DNA of 64,000 nucleotides, from NCBI RefSeq assembly GCF_009900745.1, contig NZ_WXVU01000005.1, forward strand, positions 124,001 to 188,000, read 5' to 3'. The notes below the pieces were generated by a model. That model saw only the letters and a program-made list of their open reading frames with translations, made no database searches and was not told where the DNA came from. Below are positions 25,242-33,510 of this stretch, in pieces. Positions within the stretch are counted from its first letter, which is position 1. Each line of letters starts with the position of its first letter. The stretch is from Chryseobacterium sp. c4a (GTDB lineage Bacteria; Bacteroidota; Bacteroidia; Flavobacteriales; Weeksellaceae). A program made the translations under genes and the position numbers.

Positions 25242-26072
25242 ATGGAAGTAAAAATACAATCTTACCCGTCTTCAGATTTTCTTTCAGAATTTACTACGGA
25301 AAACTATACTGTAATGATATGGAAAGGAGCAGGAGTGTTTTCCGTGGATGGGATCAATTATCCTTATCATGGTTATAGTATTCTGTTTCTTTCACCTTAT
25401 CAGAAACTGAAATTATCTTCTGATTCAGAAGAACCTGTTAATGTCCTTCTTTTTCATGGAGATTATTATTGTATTGAATATCATAAGGATGAAGTAGCTT
25501 GCAATGGCCTTCTTTTCAATAATATCTATCTGGATCCCGGTATAGAACTTTCAAAAGAGAACTATGAATACATTCTGGAACTTTTTAATCATATAAAAAA
25601 AGAAGCAGCAGAAAATCACCAGTTTTCACAATCTATCATTAAAACATACATTCAGTTGATTTTAGCCATCTGCAGCAAACAGAAAAGTGGGATTGAAAAT
25701 AACCCGGCACTCAACGAAAAATTGCCTAACAAAAATGCTGTAGAATTTCAAAAACTACTGGAAGAGAATTTTAAAAAAGAAAAAGAACTTTCATTTTATA
25801 GTGATAAACTTAGTATTACCAATAACACTTTGAGTAAGCTTATCAAAAAAGAGTTTGCTAAAACACCTACCCAGCTGATTAATGAGAGAATCATTCTGGA
25901 GTCTAAAAAACTACTTCATTTAACCTATCGTTCTATTAAAGAAATTGCTTCAGAACTGGGATTTGAGGATGAATTTTATTTCAGCAGGTATTTCAAAAAA
26001 TCAGTTGGCAGTTCTCCGAAACAATATCGGGAAAAAGTAGGGATTTCTGTAGTGGCAAAAATGTCCATGTAA
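25242..26072 (+). CDS. AraC-family transcriptional regulator
   Basis: The 276-residue protein (ATG at 25242, in preference to an upstream TTG) has an N-terminal cupin-like sensor (about 1-130) and a C-terminal AraC DNA-binding domain. The domain has two helix-turn-helix units: ELSFYSDKLSITNNTLSKLIKKE, with a second in SIKEIASELGFEDEFYFSRYFKK and the closing GSSPKQYR. It precedes, 64 bases away and on the same strand, a gene for a YkgB/RclC-like membrane protein, which is its likely target. Confidence 0.92.
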   Translation: MEVKIQSYPSSDFLSEFTTENYTVMIWKGAGVFSVDGINYPYHGYSILFLSPYQKLKLSSDSEEPVNVLLFHGDYYCIEYHKDEVACNGLLFNNIYLDPGIELSKENYEYILELFNHIKKEAAENHQFSQSIIKTYIQLILAICSKQKSGIENNPALNEKLPNKNAVEFQKLLEENFKKEKELSFYSDKLSITNNTLSKLIKKEFAKTPTQLINERIILESKKLLHLTYRSIKEIASELGFEDEFYFSRYFKKSVGSSPKQYREKVGISVVAKMSM

Positions 26073-26136
26073 TGTCCTGAAATATCTATGTTCAGGCTGT
26101 AGGCTTGTGAATACCTTTGTTAAAAAAGTAAATCAT

Positions 26137-26751
26137 ATGCAAAACAGTAATGTATACAATCGTTTAGTAAGACTAGATGTTTATTCCTTGAATTTTCTGA
26201 GAATATCAATATTTGTGGTTATGGCCTGGATTGGCGGGTTGAAGGCCTTTCAATATGAAGCTGACGGAATTGTTCCTTTTGTTGCCAATAGTCCTCTTAT
26301 GAGCTTTTTCTATAAAAATGCTGGAAATAAAGTATTGAATGAAGATCAAAAGCTGGTTTCAGAATATACACTCTATAAAAACCCTGAAGGAAAAGTTGTT
26401 AAGAAGAATATTGATTGGCAGACAGAAAACGGAACGTATATCTTTTCTTACGGGCTTGGAACGATGATTATTGTGATAGGAATTTCGGTATTATTGGGAA
26501 TTTGGTTTCCTAAAATCGGAGCAGTAGGTGGGGCTTTAACTTTTCTTATGTCATTGGTTACCTTGTCTTTTCTGGTGACCACTCCCGAAGTGTACGTACC
26601 TAATCTTGGTGGCGATTATCCGACACCTCAATACGGATTTCCTTATCTTTCAGGAGCAGGACGTCTTGTTTTAAAAGACATTATTATGATGGCTGGCGGA
26701 CTGGTTTTATTTTCCGATAGTTTAAAGAAAGTTTTGAAACCATCAGCTTAG
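26137..26751 (+). CDS. YkgB/RclC-like (DUF417) inner-membrane protein
   Basis: The 204-residue protein from ATG 26137 (a GTG 30 bases upstream is less likely) has four hydrophobic segments. It shows the DUF417 phrases FLRISIFVVMAWIGGLKAFQYEADGI and FVANSPLMSFFYKN, a central SYGLGTMIIVIGISVLLG, and SGAGRLVLKDIIMMAGGL near the end. In E. coli the relative RclC is controlled by the AraC-family regulator RclR and helps survive reactive chlorine. The AraC gene directly upstream makes a similar pairing plausible, but the sensed signal is not visible. Confidence 0.85.
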   Translation: MQNSNVYNRLVRLDVYSLNFLRISIFVVMAWIGGLKAFQYEADGIVPFVANSPLMSFFYKNAGNKVLNEDQKLVSEYTLYKNPEGKVVKKNIDWQTENGTYIFSYGLGTMIIVIGISVLLGIWFPKIGAVGGALTFLMSLVTLSFLVTTPEVYVPNLGGDYPTPQYGFPYLSGAGRLVLKDIIMMAGGLVLFSDSLKKVLKPSA

Positions 26752-27009
26752 CTATTTTAAATAGGCTCTTAAAATTTTACGGAGAAACAGAGTGTGTATT
26801 GATTAATTCAGCCTTCTGAAGAAAAATAAATGAAAATTAATTCTCTTAAAATCGTTCTGAAATTTCTGTATTTCTCAAAAAAACACGACATTTGTACCGC
26901 GAAAAACCGACTCAATCATTGAACGGAATTTCAAATGAAAGTTTCAAAAATAGTGCAGATGAAACCTCACGTTTCGTTTGACGAATTAAACAAGTAGATA
27001 GATAAGCAA

Positions 27010-29412
27010 ATGAAAATATCAAACAACTGGCTGAAAGACTTTGTAAAAACGGAATTGAAAACTGAAAGAATCGGTGAATTCCTTACAGATATAGGTCTTG
27101 AGGTTGAAGGGATAGATAAATTCGAAAGTGTAAAAGGCAGTCTGGAAGGAATTGTTGTAGGTAAAGTGTTAACCTGCGAAAAGCATCCGAATGCTGATAA
27201 ACTGAAGAAGACAACTGTAGACGTTGGAAACGGGAAGGTACTGAATATCGTTTGTGGTGCTCCCAATGTAGATGCAGGACAAACTGTTCCTGTAGCCGTT
27301 GTCGGAACAAAAATCTATGATAAGACCGGAAACTTTTTTGAAATTAAAGAAGCAAAAATCAGAGGAGAGGTTTCTCAGGGAATGATCTGTGCAGAAGATG
27401 AACTTGGCCTTAGCGAAGATCACGGCGGAATTATGGTTTTAGACGAAGCCAAATATGAAGTAGGAAAGATTTTTGCAGACTATTTTGAGTTGACAAATGA
27501 TGAGGTTCTTGAAATTGGGTTAACACCAAACAGAACAGACGCAATGTCGCACTATGGAGTGGCAAGAGATCTTCATGCATTTCTTTCTACGAACCAGCAG
27601 AAGTCTCAATTTAATAAAGTAGCTTCTGAAGCTTTAAATAATGAAGGTTCTCACGATTTCAAACTAGAAATTGAAGATGCAGAACTTTGTCCAAGATATA
27701 TCGGGGCGGTGATTGAAGATGTAAAAGTAGCAGAATCTCCAAGCTGGTTAAAAGACAGATTAAAAGCAATCGGACTAAGTCCTATCAATAATATTGTAGA
27801 TATTACCAACTATATTCTTCATGGATATGGACAGCCTCTTCACGCATTTGATGCAGATAAAATCGCAGACAAAAAAGTGAAAGTAGGAGTGGTAAAACCT
27901 GGAACAAAATTTAAAACTCTGGATGGAGTAGAAAGAACACTGAACGGTACTGAAATCATGATCAAAGATGGTAAAGATACACCAATGTGTATTGCCGGAG
28001 TGTTTGGTGGTGAAAATTCAGGAGTTTCTGAAACTACAAAAACTGTATTCCTTGAAAGTGCATACTTCAATCCTATAGCCGTAAGAAAAGGAGCTAAGCT
28101 TCATAATTTAAATACTGATGCTTCTTTCAGATTCGAAAGAGGAGTAGATCCGAACCTTACAAGAACAGCGATTACTCATGCTATTAAATTAATTCAGGAA
28201 ATTGCTGAAGGAAAATTAACAGGAGAGCTTTTAGAAGAATATCCTAAGAAAATTGAAGATAACTATGTGATTTTAAGATTCTCTAAAATTGAACAGATTT
28301 TAGGAACTAAAATTCACAGAGAAAAAGTAAAAGAAATCCTGAAAGCATTAGAAATTCAGGTTTTAAATGAAATCCCTAACGGTTTTGAAATCTCTGTTCC
28401 TGCTTACAGAGCAGATGTAACAAGAGAAATCGACGTTATTGAAGAGATTTTAAGAATCTACGGATATAATAAGATTGATGCTCCACAAAAAATTTCATTT
28501 ACACCGGTTAAGCTAAGTGCTAATGATCAGGACGAATTGGAAAACAGTTGGGCAAGAACTTTACAAAGCCTTGGTTTCAATGAAGTAATGAACAACTCAT
28601 TAACTTCTGTAAAAGATGAAACGGATGCTGTAAAACTCTTAAATCCTTTAAGTGGTGATCTTGCATTCATGAGAAAATCTCTATTGGAAGGACTTCTTCA
28701 GAATACTGTTTATAATATCAACAGAAAGAATGAAGATATTAAGTTTTTTGAATTAGGAAAGATCTACCACAAAAGAGAGAAGTACGAAGAAAGAAAGCAA
28801 TTAGCAATGATTGTTTCCGGTAGAGATGTTGCAGAAAACTGGTTACAGCCTAAGTCTACAGTAAGTTTCTATAACCTTAAAGCTTATGTAAAGGTTTTAT
28901 TAGAAAGATTAGGAGCAAACTATAAAGAAGTAGCTTTATCCGATGAAAGATTCTCTGATGCTTTGGCTTATGAAGCAGAAGGTAAAGTTTTAGTAAGAAT
29001 CGGGAAAGTAGCTCCGGCATTATTGAAAGACTTTGATATCGATCAGGATTGTTTCTATGCTGAAATCGAACTTGAATTAGCACAGGAATTACGCTCTAAA
29101 AATGAATTGAAGTTTAAGGATATCCCGAAATTCAATAAAATCAGAAGAGACTTAGCTTTATTAATTGATAAAACGATTAACTATCAGGATTTATATCAGA
29201 CGGCGAAGAAAAATAAATCTCCTTTCATTAAGAGCATCAACCTATTCGATGTGTATGAAGGGAAAAATCTTCCGGAAGGTAAGAAGTCTTATGCCATGAG
29301 CTTCGAGCTGTTAAACGAAGAAAAAACACTGGAAGAAAAGGAGATCACAGAAGTAATGGATTCCTTAATTAAATCTTTCCAGAAAGAATTCAACGCAGAG
29401 TTAAGATCTTAA
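27010..29412 (+). CDS. pheT: Phenylalanine-tRNA ligase beta subunit
   Basis: The 800-residue product has the normal bacterial layout. The N-terminal tRNA-binding (EMAP-like) domain is at about 40-155 (VVGKVLTCEKHPNADKL, MICAEDELGLSEDHGG). The B3/B4 editing domain follows (SPSWLKDRLKAIGLSPINNIVDITNY), then B5 around 400-475, and the core with HLNTDASFRFERGVDP-type segment. The C-terminal FDX-ACB domain (KFNKIRRDLALLID) ends the chain. It charges tRNA-Phe together with PheS, whose gene is not in the window. Confidence 0.97.
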   Translation: MKISNNWLKDFVKTELKTERIGEFLTDIGLEVEGIDKFESVKGSLEGIVVGKVLTCEKHPNADKLKKTTVDVGNGKVLNIVCGAPNVDAGQTVPVAVVGTKIYDKTGNFFEIKEAKIRGEVSQGMICAEDELGLSEDHGGIMVLDEAKYEVGKIFADYFELTNDEVLEIGLTPNRTDAMSHYGVARDLHAFLSTNQQKSQFNKVASEALNNEGSHDFKLEIEDAELCPRYIGAVIEDVKVAESPSWLKDRLKAIGLSPINNIVDITNYILHGYGQPLHAFDADKIADKKVKVGVVKPGTKFKTLDGVERTLNGTEIMIKDGKDTPMCIAGVFGGENSGVSETTKTVFLESAYFNPIAVRKGAKLHNLNTDASFRFERGVDPNLTRTAITHAIKLIQEIAEGKLTGELLEEYPKKIEDNYVILRFSKIEQILGTKIHREKVKEILKALEIQVLNEIPNGFEISVPAYRADVTREIDVIEEILRIYGYNKIDAPQKISFTPVKLSANDQDELENSWARTLQSLGFNEVMNNSLTSVKDETDAVKLLNPLSGDLAFMRKSLLEGLLQNTVYNINRKNEDIKFFELGKIYHKREKYEERKQLAMIVSGRDVAENWLQPKSTVSFYNLKAYVKVLLERLGANYKEVALSDERFSDALAYEAEGKVLVRIGKVAPALLKDFDIDQDCFYAEIELELAQELRSKNELKFKDIPKFNKIRRDLALLIDKTINYQDLYQTAKKNKSPFIKSINLFDVYEGKNLPEGKKSYAMSFELLNEEKTLEEKEITEVMDSLIKSFQKEFNAELRS

Positions 29413-29436
29413 TTTAAAAGATTACAGAAATATATA

Positions 29437-29466
29437 AAAACGGGCTTTTTAAAGCCCGTTTTTTTT
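29437..29466 (+). terminator. Terminator of pheT
   Basis: AAACGGGCTTT and AAAGCCCGTTT pair around a two-base loop, followed by a T run. Confidence 0.92.
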
Positions 29467-29517
29467 AATAGGGGATTTAATGGATTGGAGGTGAAGAATA
29501 AATATGACCACAAGTTT

Positions 29518-29583
29518 GTCACTCCGTAGGAGTCTCAACACACTTGATAGATACAATTGAAATCTAGATTCCTACGGAATGAC
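29518..29583. repeat. 18-bp inverted repeat, MITE-like or palindromic unit
   Basis: Arms 29518-29535 (GTCACTCCGTAGGAGTCT) and 29566-29583 are inverse complements with two mismatches, 30 bases apart. Confidence 0.75.
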
Positions 29584-29839
29584 AAAGGTATTGTTAGAGC
29601 TTATCGTGCTTTAAGAAATCTGCGCCATCAGTAAAAATTGAGAGTACATATTTAGGTTGGAAAGCGCAAAGGCGCAAGCAGTTATCATACTAGTTGTTTT
29701 TAAGACGCAAGAGAATCCAGGATTCTCAGCAAAGAATATGCTTTCAAATGATATCTCTGTTACAATATTCTATATACCTATGTGGTAGAATTAATCTTTT
29801 TTATTTAACCACATAGATACATAGATTTTCTACATTAAT

Positions 29840-30090
29840 ATATTATTTGTGCATTTGTGACCATTATAAAAGCACATTTCAATAGCATAAAATTTTATCA
29901 GAGATAAAATCTTTGCGCCTTAAAAACAGCAGAATTATAGATTGCCTTGTGCCTTTGCGATTTCCAACTTTTAACCTATCGCGTGGCATTTCAAAGGTGA
30001 GATTGCTTCATTTCGCTCTTAATGACAGTAGTTGTATTTGTGAATTTATTTGTGATCCTCATGTTTAAAACAAACCAAAATATCAACTGT
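29840..30090. repeat. Intergenic direct repeat, copy 1
   Basis: About 250 bases, running from the GTGCATTTGTGACCATTATAAAAG region to AAACCAAAATATCAACTGTTA, are repeated about 275 bases downstream at roughly 90 percent identity by eye. Confidence 0.85.
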
Positions 30091-30113
30091 TAAGTATAGG
30101 TTTTATAGTTAAA

Positions 30114-30368
30114 TATAATAATTCGTGCATTCGTGGCAATTATAAAAGCATATTTTAGCTACATACAATTTTATCGTAGATAAAATCTTTGCGCCTTAAA
30201 AACAGCAGAATTATAGATTGCCTTGCGCCTCTGCGATTTCCAACTTTTAACCTATCAAGTGGTATTTCAAAGGTGAGATTGCTTCATTTCGCTCTCAATG
30301 ACAGTAGCTGTATTTGTGAAATTATTTGTGATCCTCGTGTTTAAAATAAACCAAAATATCAATTGTTA
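30114..30368. repeat. Intergenic direct repeat, copy 2
   Basis: Second copy of the segment at 29840-30090, from GTGCATTCGTGGCAATTATAAAAG to CAAAATATCAATTGTTA. Differences are single-base changes and small indels, so the duplication is not brand new. Confidence 0.85.
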
Positions 30369-30415
30369 AAGAATAATAAAATTGGCTGCAGTCCGTTTAA
30401 ATAATATAAAATCCG

Positions 30416-30423
30416 TAAATTTG
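30416..30423 (+). promoter_or_regulatory. -7 box upstream of the META-domain gene
   Basis: TAAATTTG fits TAnnTTTG and lies 21 bases before the ATG. Confidence 0.5.
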
Positions 30424-30444
30424 GGTTAATTCAAATAGTAAAAA

Positions 30445-30855
30445 ATGAAAAATCTTTTTTTAAGTATATGTACAGCAGCAGTATTGGTATCATGTGGAAC
30501 CATGACAAGCCCGTCTGCTTCTAAAGTAGGAAAAGCCCAGCCAGCGCTTGCCAATACAAAATGGACATTAGCAGATAATGTAAAAGGTAAAATCCCAACA
30601 TTAAATATTGAAGGAGAAAAAATCAGTGGAAATGCGGGATGTAACAACTATTTTGGAGCTGCTACTATAGATCCTTCTACAGGAGGTTTTTCTGCCGGTC
30701 AAATGGGATCTACAAAGATGATGTGTAATAACATCGGAGTAGAGCAGAACTTTATGGATATGATGGGAAAAGCTAATAAATATGTTATTTCCGGAAATAC
30801 GTTGGAGCTTTATAAAGACAATCTTTTATTATTGAAATTCAATAAATCAGAATAA
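30445..30855 (+). CDS. META-domain (HslJ-like) lipoprotein
   Basis: The 136-residue protein has a lipoprotein signal with VLVSC (Cys about residue 17). A META domain follows: LANTKWTLADNV, ISGNAGCNNYFGAATID, MGSTKMMCNN, then LELYKDNLLLLKF. The GCNNYFG and TxMxC phrases are diagnostic for the family, which includes the heat-induced outer-membrane protein HslJ. The molecular role is unknown. Two conserved Cys could form a disulfide in the periplasm. A bidirectional terminator follows. Confidence 0.93.
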   Translation: MKNLFLSICTAAVLVSCGTMTSPSASKVGKAQPALANTKWTLADNVKGKIPTLNIEGEKISGNAGCNNYFGAATIDPSTGGFSAGQMGSTKMMCNNIGVEQNFMDMMGKANKYVISGNTLELYKDNLLLLKFNKSE

Positions 30856-30860
30856 AAAAG

Positions 30861-30890
30861 AAAAAGGAACTCAATTTGAGTTCCTTTTTT
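30861..30890. terminator. Bidirectional terminator between convergent genes
   Basis: AAAAAGGAACTC and GAGTTCCTTTTT pair around AATTT, with A and T runs on opposite sides, so it can serve both the META-domain gene and the acidic-protein gene. Confidence 0.85.
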
Positions 30891-30906
30891 ATGATTTAGA
30901 TAGTAA

Positions 30907-31146
30907 TTAATCTTCCTCTTCTTCGTCGTACTTAGCCAACTCCTCGTCGCACCATTTGAATGCTGCTTCTACCACTTTTGTAGCTTCGTCCGCCATCGTC
31001 TCCTCATCGTCTCCTTCAAGATCATCTAACCACTCAACTTCCTCTTCTTCAACGTTTAGGATAAATCTTGGATATTCTGTGTGGACTACGAATAGATCTT
31101 CTGGAAATTCCGAATTATCTGCTAATAAAAACTTAGGTAATTTCAT
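30907..31146 (-). CDS. Small acidic conserved protein
   Basis: A 79-residue protein, strongly acidic from residue 30 on (EEEEVEWLDDLEGDDEE, ending YDEEEED) with an ordered-looking start MKLPKFLLADNSEFPEDLFV. No signal peptide or known domain is present. The conserved style (short Flavobacteriia housekeeping-like protein with WLDDLEG) suggests a real gene, and it has a normal start and a terminator downstream. Function unknown. Confidence 0.75.
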   Translation of the reverse strand: MKLPKFLLADNSEFPEDLFVVHTEYPRFILNVEEEEVEWLDDLEGDDEETMADEATKVVEAAFKWCDEELAKYDEEEED

Positions 31147-31192
31147 TTTTTTAATGTTTTAACTTTACTCAAAGATAAATAAAATTATTGAC

Positions 31193-32092
31193 TTAAATTG
31201 AGTTCAAAAACATTTTTGAAACTTTTTCAGCTTTTTTACTTTCAGAATAATCATAGAAGCCTTCTCCTGATTTTACGCCCAGTTTTCCAGCCATTACCAT
31301 GTTTACAAGTAAAGGATTTGGAGCGTATTTAGGATTCTTGAATCCGTCATACATCACGTTCAAAATAGCAAGGCATACATCAAGACCAATGAAGTCTGCC
31401 AATTGAAGTGGCCCCATCGGGTGAGCCATACCTAATTTCATTACCGTATCAATTTCTTCTACACCTGCAACACCATTATAAAGTGTTTCAATAGATTCGT
31501 TGATCATTGGCATTAAGATTCTATTGGCTACAAATCCAGGATAATCGTTCACTTCTACAGGAACTTTCCCTAATGTTTTACTCATTTCATAAACAGCATC
31601 AAAAGTCCCTTTAGAAGTAGAATATCCTTTAATGATCTCTACCAGTTTCATGATAGGAACCGGGTTCATAAAGTGCATTCCGATTACTTTTTCAGCTCTT
31701 TTTGTAGCCGCTGCAATTTTTGTAATAGAAATAGATGAAGTATTGGTAGCAAGGATACAATCGGCAGGAGCAAGCTCATCCATCTGACCGAAGATCTTTA
31801 ATTTTAGGTCAAGATTCTCAGTAGCAGCTTCTACAATAAGATCAGCCGTTCCTACAGCATCATTAAGGGCTGTAAAAGTAGTAATGTTTCCTAACGTTTC
31901 AGCTTTTTGTTCTTCTGTAAGGTTTCCTTTTGCAATGATTCTGTCAAGGTTCGTAGTAATGGTTTTCAATCCTCTGTCTAAAGCTTCCTGAGATACATCT
32001 ACAAGATTTACTTTAAAACCGCTTTGTGCGAACGTATGTGCAATACCATTTCCCATGGTTCCAGCTCCGATAACTACAATGTTTTTGATCAT
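31193..32092 (-). CDS. 3-hydroxybutyryl-CoA dehydrogenase family enzyme
   Basis: The 299-residue protein has an N-terminal Rossmann fold (VIGAGTMGNGIAHTFAQSG, NAD site) and then the signature region HFMNPVPIMKLVEIIKGYSTS, with the catalytic His in GMHFMNP and the partner Glu in VEI. The C-terminal helical dimer domain includes VNDYPGFVANRILMPMINE and GMAHPMGPLQLADFIGLDVC. It interconverts 3-hydroxyacyl-CoA and 3-oxoacyl-CoA with NAD(P), in fatty-acid or butyrate-type metabolism. No beta-oxidation partners are adjacent. Size is normal for the stand-alone form. Confidence 0.95.
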   Translation of the reverse strand: MIKNIVVIGAGTMGNGIAHTFAQSGFKVNLVDVSQEALDRGLKTITTNLDRIIAKGNLTEEQKAETLGNITTFTALNDAVGTADLIVEAATENLDLKLKIFGQMDELAPADCILATNTSSISITKIAAATKRAEKVIGMHFMNPVPIMKLVEIIKGYSTSKGTFDAVYEMSKTLGKVPVEVNDYPGFVANRILMPMINESIETLYNGVAGVEEIDTVMKLGMAHPMGPLQLADFIGLDVCLAILNVMYDGFKNPKYAPNPLLVNMVMAGKLGVKSGEGFYDYSESKKAEKVSKMFLNSI

Positions 32093-32099
32093 TTTTCCT

Positions 32100-32516
32100 T
32101 TATTTTTTATAGATAGTTAAATTGTTTGCATTCATAAGATCCTTCTGATGAATAACTTCAGTAGGCTCAAAGTTTACATTTCCTTCGTCAGGTCGTTTTT
32201 TGTTGTTGTTTTGATTGGAAACTACAGCGGTGAGCCCACGTACAAGACGTTTTCTTTGATTGATGGTAAGAAAATCGGTGCCTACATAATAAGCATATTC
32301 ACCTTCTCTTCCCAATCCGCTTTGTAGAAGGATTTCCAGACTTCTTATCTGATTCTTCCTTTTAAACTCTTTCAGGTAGCTTGTAACCGGCTTATCGGAA
32401 GCCGTACCACAGCATACACTCGCATAGCCAATCTTTAAATAGTTTTGATTCTTCTGCGAAAAGAAAAATGTAGAACAAAATAAAGCTGCCGCTAATAGTA
32501 CTTTTCTCATAATCAT
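32100..32516 (-). CDS. Secreted protein of unknown function
   Basis: A 138-residue protein with a Sec signal peptide (about residues 1-21, ending FFFSQ) and a basic mature part. A Cys pair sits near the mature N-terminus (YASVCCGTASDKPV). I recognise no domain. Its 3' end lies only 7 bases from the dehydrogenase start, so it may be first gene of a two-gene unit with it, although the functions do not suggest a link. Confidence 0.7.
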   Translation of the reverse strand: MIMRKVLLAAALFCSTFFFSQKNQNYLKIGYASVCCGTASDKPVTSYLKEFKRKNQIRSLEILLQSGLGREGEYAYYVGTDFLTINQRKRLVRGLTAVVSNQNNNKKRPDEGNVNFEPTEVIHQKDLMNANNLTIYKK

Positions 32517-32566
32517 GAATACCGAGAATTCATCCGATTCTCTGCGCTAAAATTAAGCTTAATATT

Positions 32567-33445
32567 TTATTTATTAAAATTATCCCAGACGATCTTTGAA
32601 ATATCAGAAACCATACGGATATTTACCTTTTCAGTTTCTGTAGAATTACTTACAAATACGGCAATTGCATAATGTTTTCCGTTGGGAAGAGTGATGATTC
32701 CCATATCATTTTCTGCAACGGTAAGTTTATTATCCGGTTTTCCAGAAGAACCTGTTTTATGGGCAACAGGTGTACCTTTGGGTAATTGTTCAACAATTTT
32801 ATTGGTTCCGGTAGTTGTTCCGAGCATAATCTGCATCAGAAGATCCGTAGATTTTTTAGAAAGGAGCTTGCCATCATAGAATTTTTTTAAAACCTCTACA
32901 GTAGAATTGGTGCTGCTTTCATTCCCATACTGGGTTTTCCAGTCCTTATGCATATCATCTTCAGTGTATTTTATCTGAAGATCTTTTACCCCTTTAGAAT
33001 CCATGTATCGCTGAACAGTTTGCGGGCCTCCTATCATTCTTAAAAGGAAGTCACAAGTGTTATTGTCACTCTGTGCAACAGTGTAAGTGATTATTTCACC
33101 CAAAGAAAGCTCAACATCTCCATTCGGATATTTCTCGCGGAGTGGAGACCATGTATTTTCTAATAGATCAGATTTTTTGAGTAAAATCTTCTGGTCTATT
33201 GAAAGTTTTCCTTTGTCTGCCTGATCCAATACGGCACATGCCAGATGAAATTTGAAAACACTAAGCAAAGGAAGTTTTTTATCTCCGTTTTTACTGTATT
33301 TGAAAGGAGTTTCAAAATCTAAAACAGAAACGCCTACGGTAGCTTTCTTACCTTTTATAACAGCGTTTATTTTTTGATCCAGTACTGACTTCTGTGCTGT
33401 AGCCAATGCAGAAACCATAAGTAATAAAAAAGTTATTTTTTTCAT
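32567..33445 (-). CDS. Class A (subclass A2, CGA/CIA-like) beta-lactamase
   Basis: From the ATG at 33445, which gives a proper signal peptide (MKKITFLLLMVSALATAQ), the product is 292 residues. Class A motifs are in order: SVFK (S70-x-x-K73) in LLSVFKFHLA, SDN in AQSDNNTCDF, a Glu in KYTEDDMHKDW at the omega-loop position, and KTG in AHKTGSSGK. The sequence style is that of the Bacteroidota subclass A2 enzymes, which include the chromosomal CGA and CIA enzymes of Chryseobacterium and the PER/VEB group. It should hydrolyse penicillins and probably oxyimino-cephalosporins in the periplasm. The spectrum is inferred from family, and the exact subfamily is uncertain. No mobile-element features surround it, suggesting a resident gene. 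Confidence 0.9.
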   Translation of the reverse strand: MKKITFLLLMVSALATAQKSVLDQKINAVIKGKKATVGVSVLDFETPFKYSKNGDKKLPLLSVFKFHLACAVLDQADKGKLSIDQKILLKKSDLLENTWSPLREKYPNGDVELSLGEIITYTVAQSDNNTCDFLLRMIGGPQTVQRYMDSKGVKDLQIKYTEDDMHKDWKTQYGNESSTNSTVEVLKKFYDGKLLSKKSTDLLMQIMLGTTTGTNKIVEQLPKGTPVAHKTGSSGKPDNKLTVAENDMGIITLPNGKHYAIAVFVSNSTETEKVNIRMVSDISKIVWDNFNK

Positions 33446-33510
33446 AGAGGTGAGGTTAAAAAAACTCCCTTTTAAGATCATAAAGGGAGTTGCAATTTAG
33501 GTATTTATTA

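Larger units (their letters stand above)
29467..30444. other. Gene-free stretch with inverted and direct repeats
   Basis: No convincing reading frame was found in nearly 1 kb. The interval holds an 18-bp inverted repeat (29518-29583), a ~250-bp segment present twice (next entries), and filler built of recurring phrases such as AAAATCTTTGCGCCTT. The -7 box of the META-domain gene is at the right edge. Confidence 0.7.

Noticed and set aside
30956-31162. Plus-strand frame rich in Ser opposite the acidic protein
   Set aside because: It is the reverse complement of the Glu/Asp-rich coding sequence, and the Ser runs are a codon shadow.
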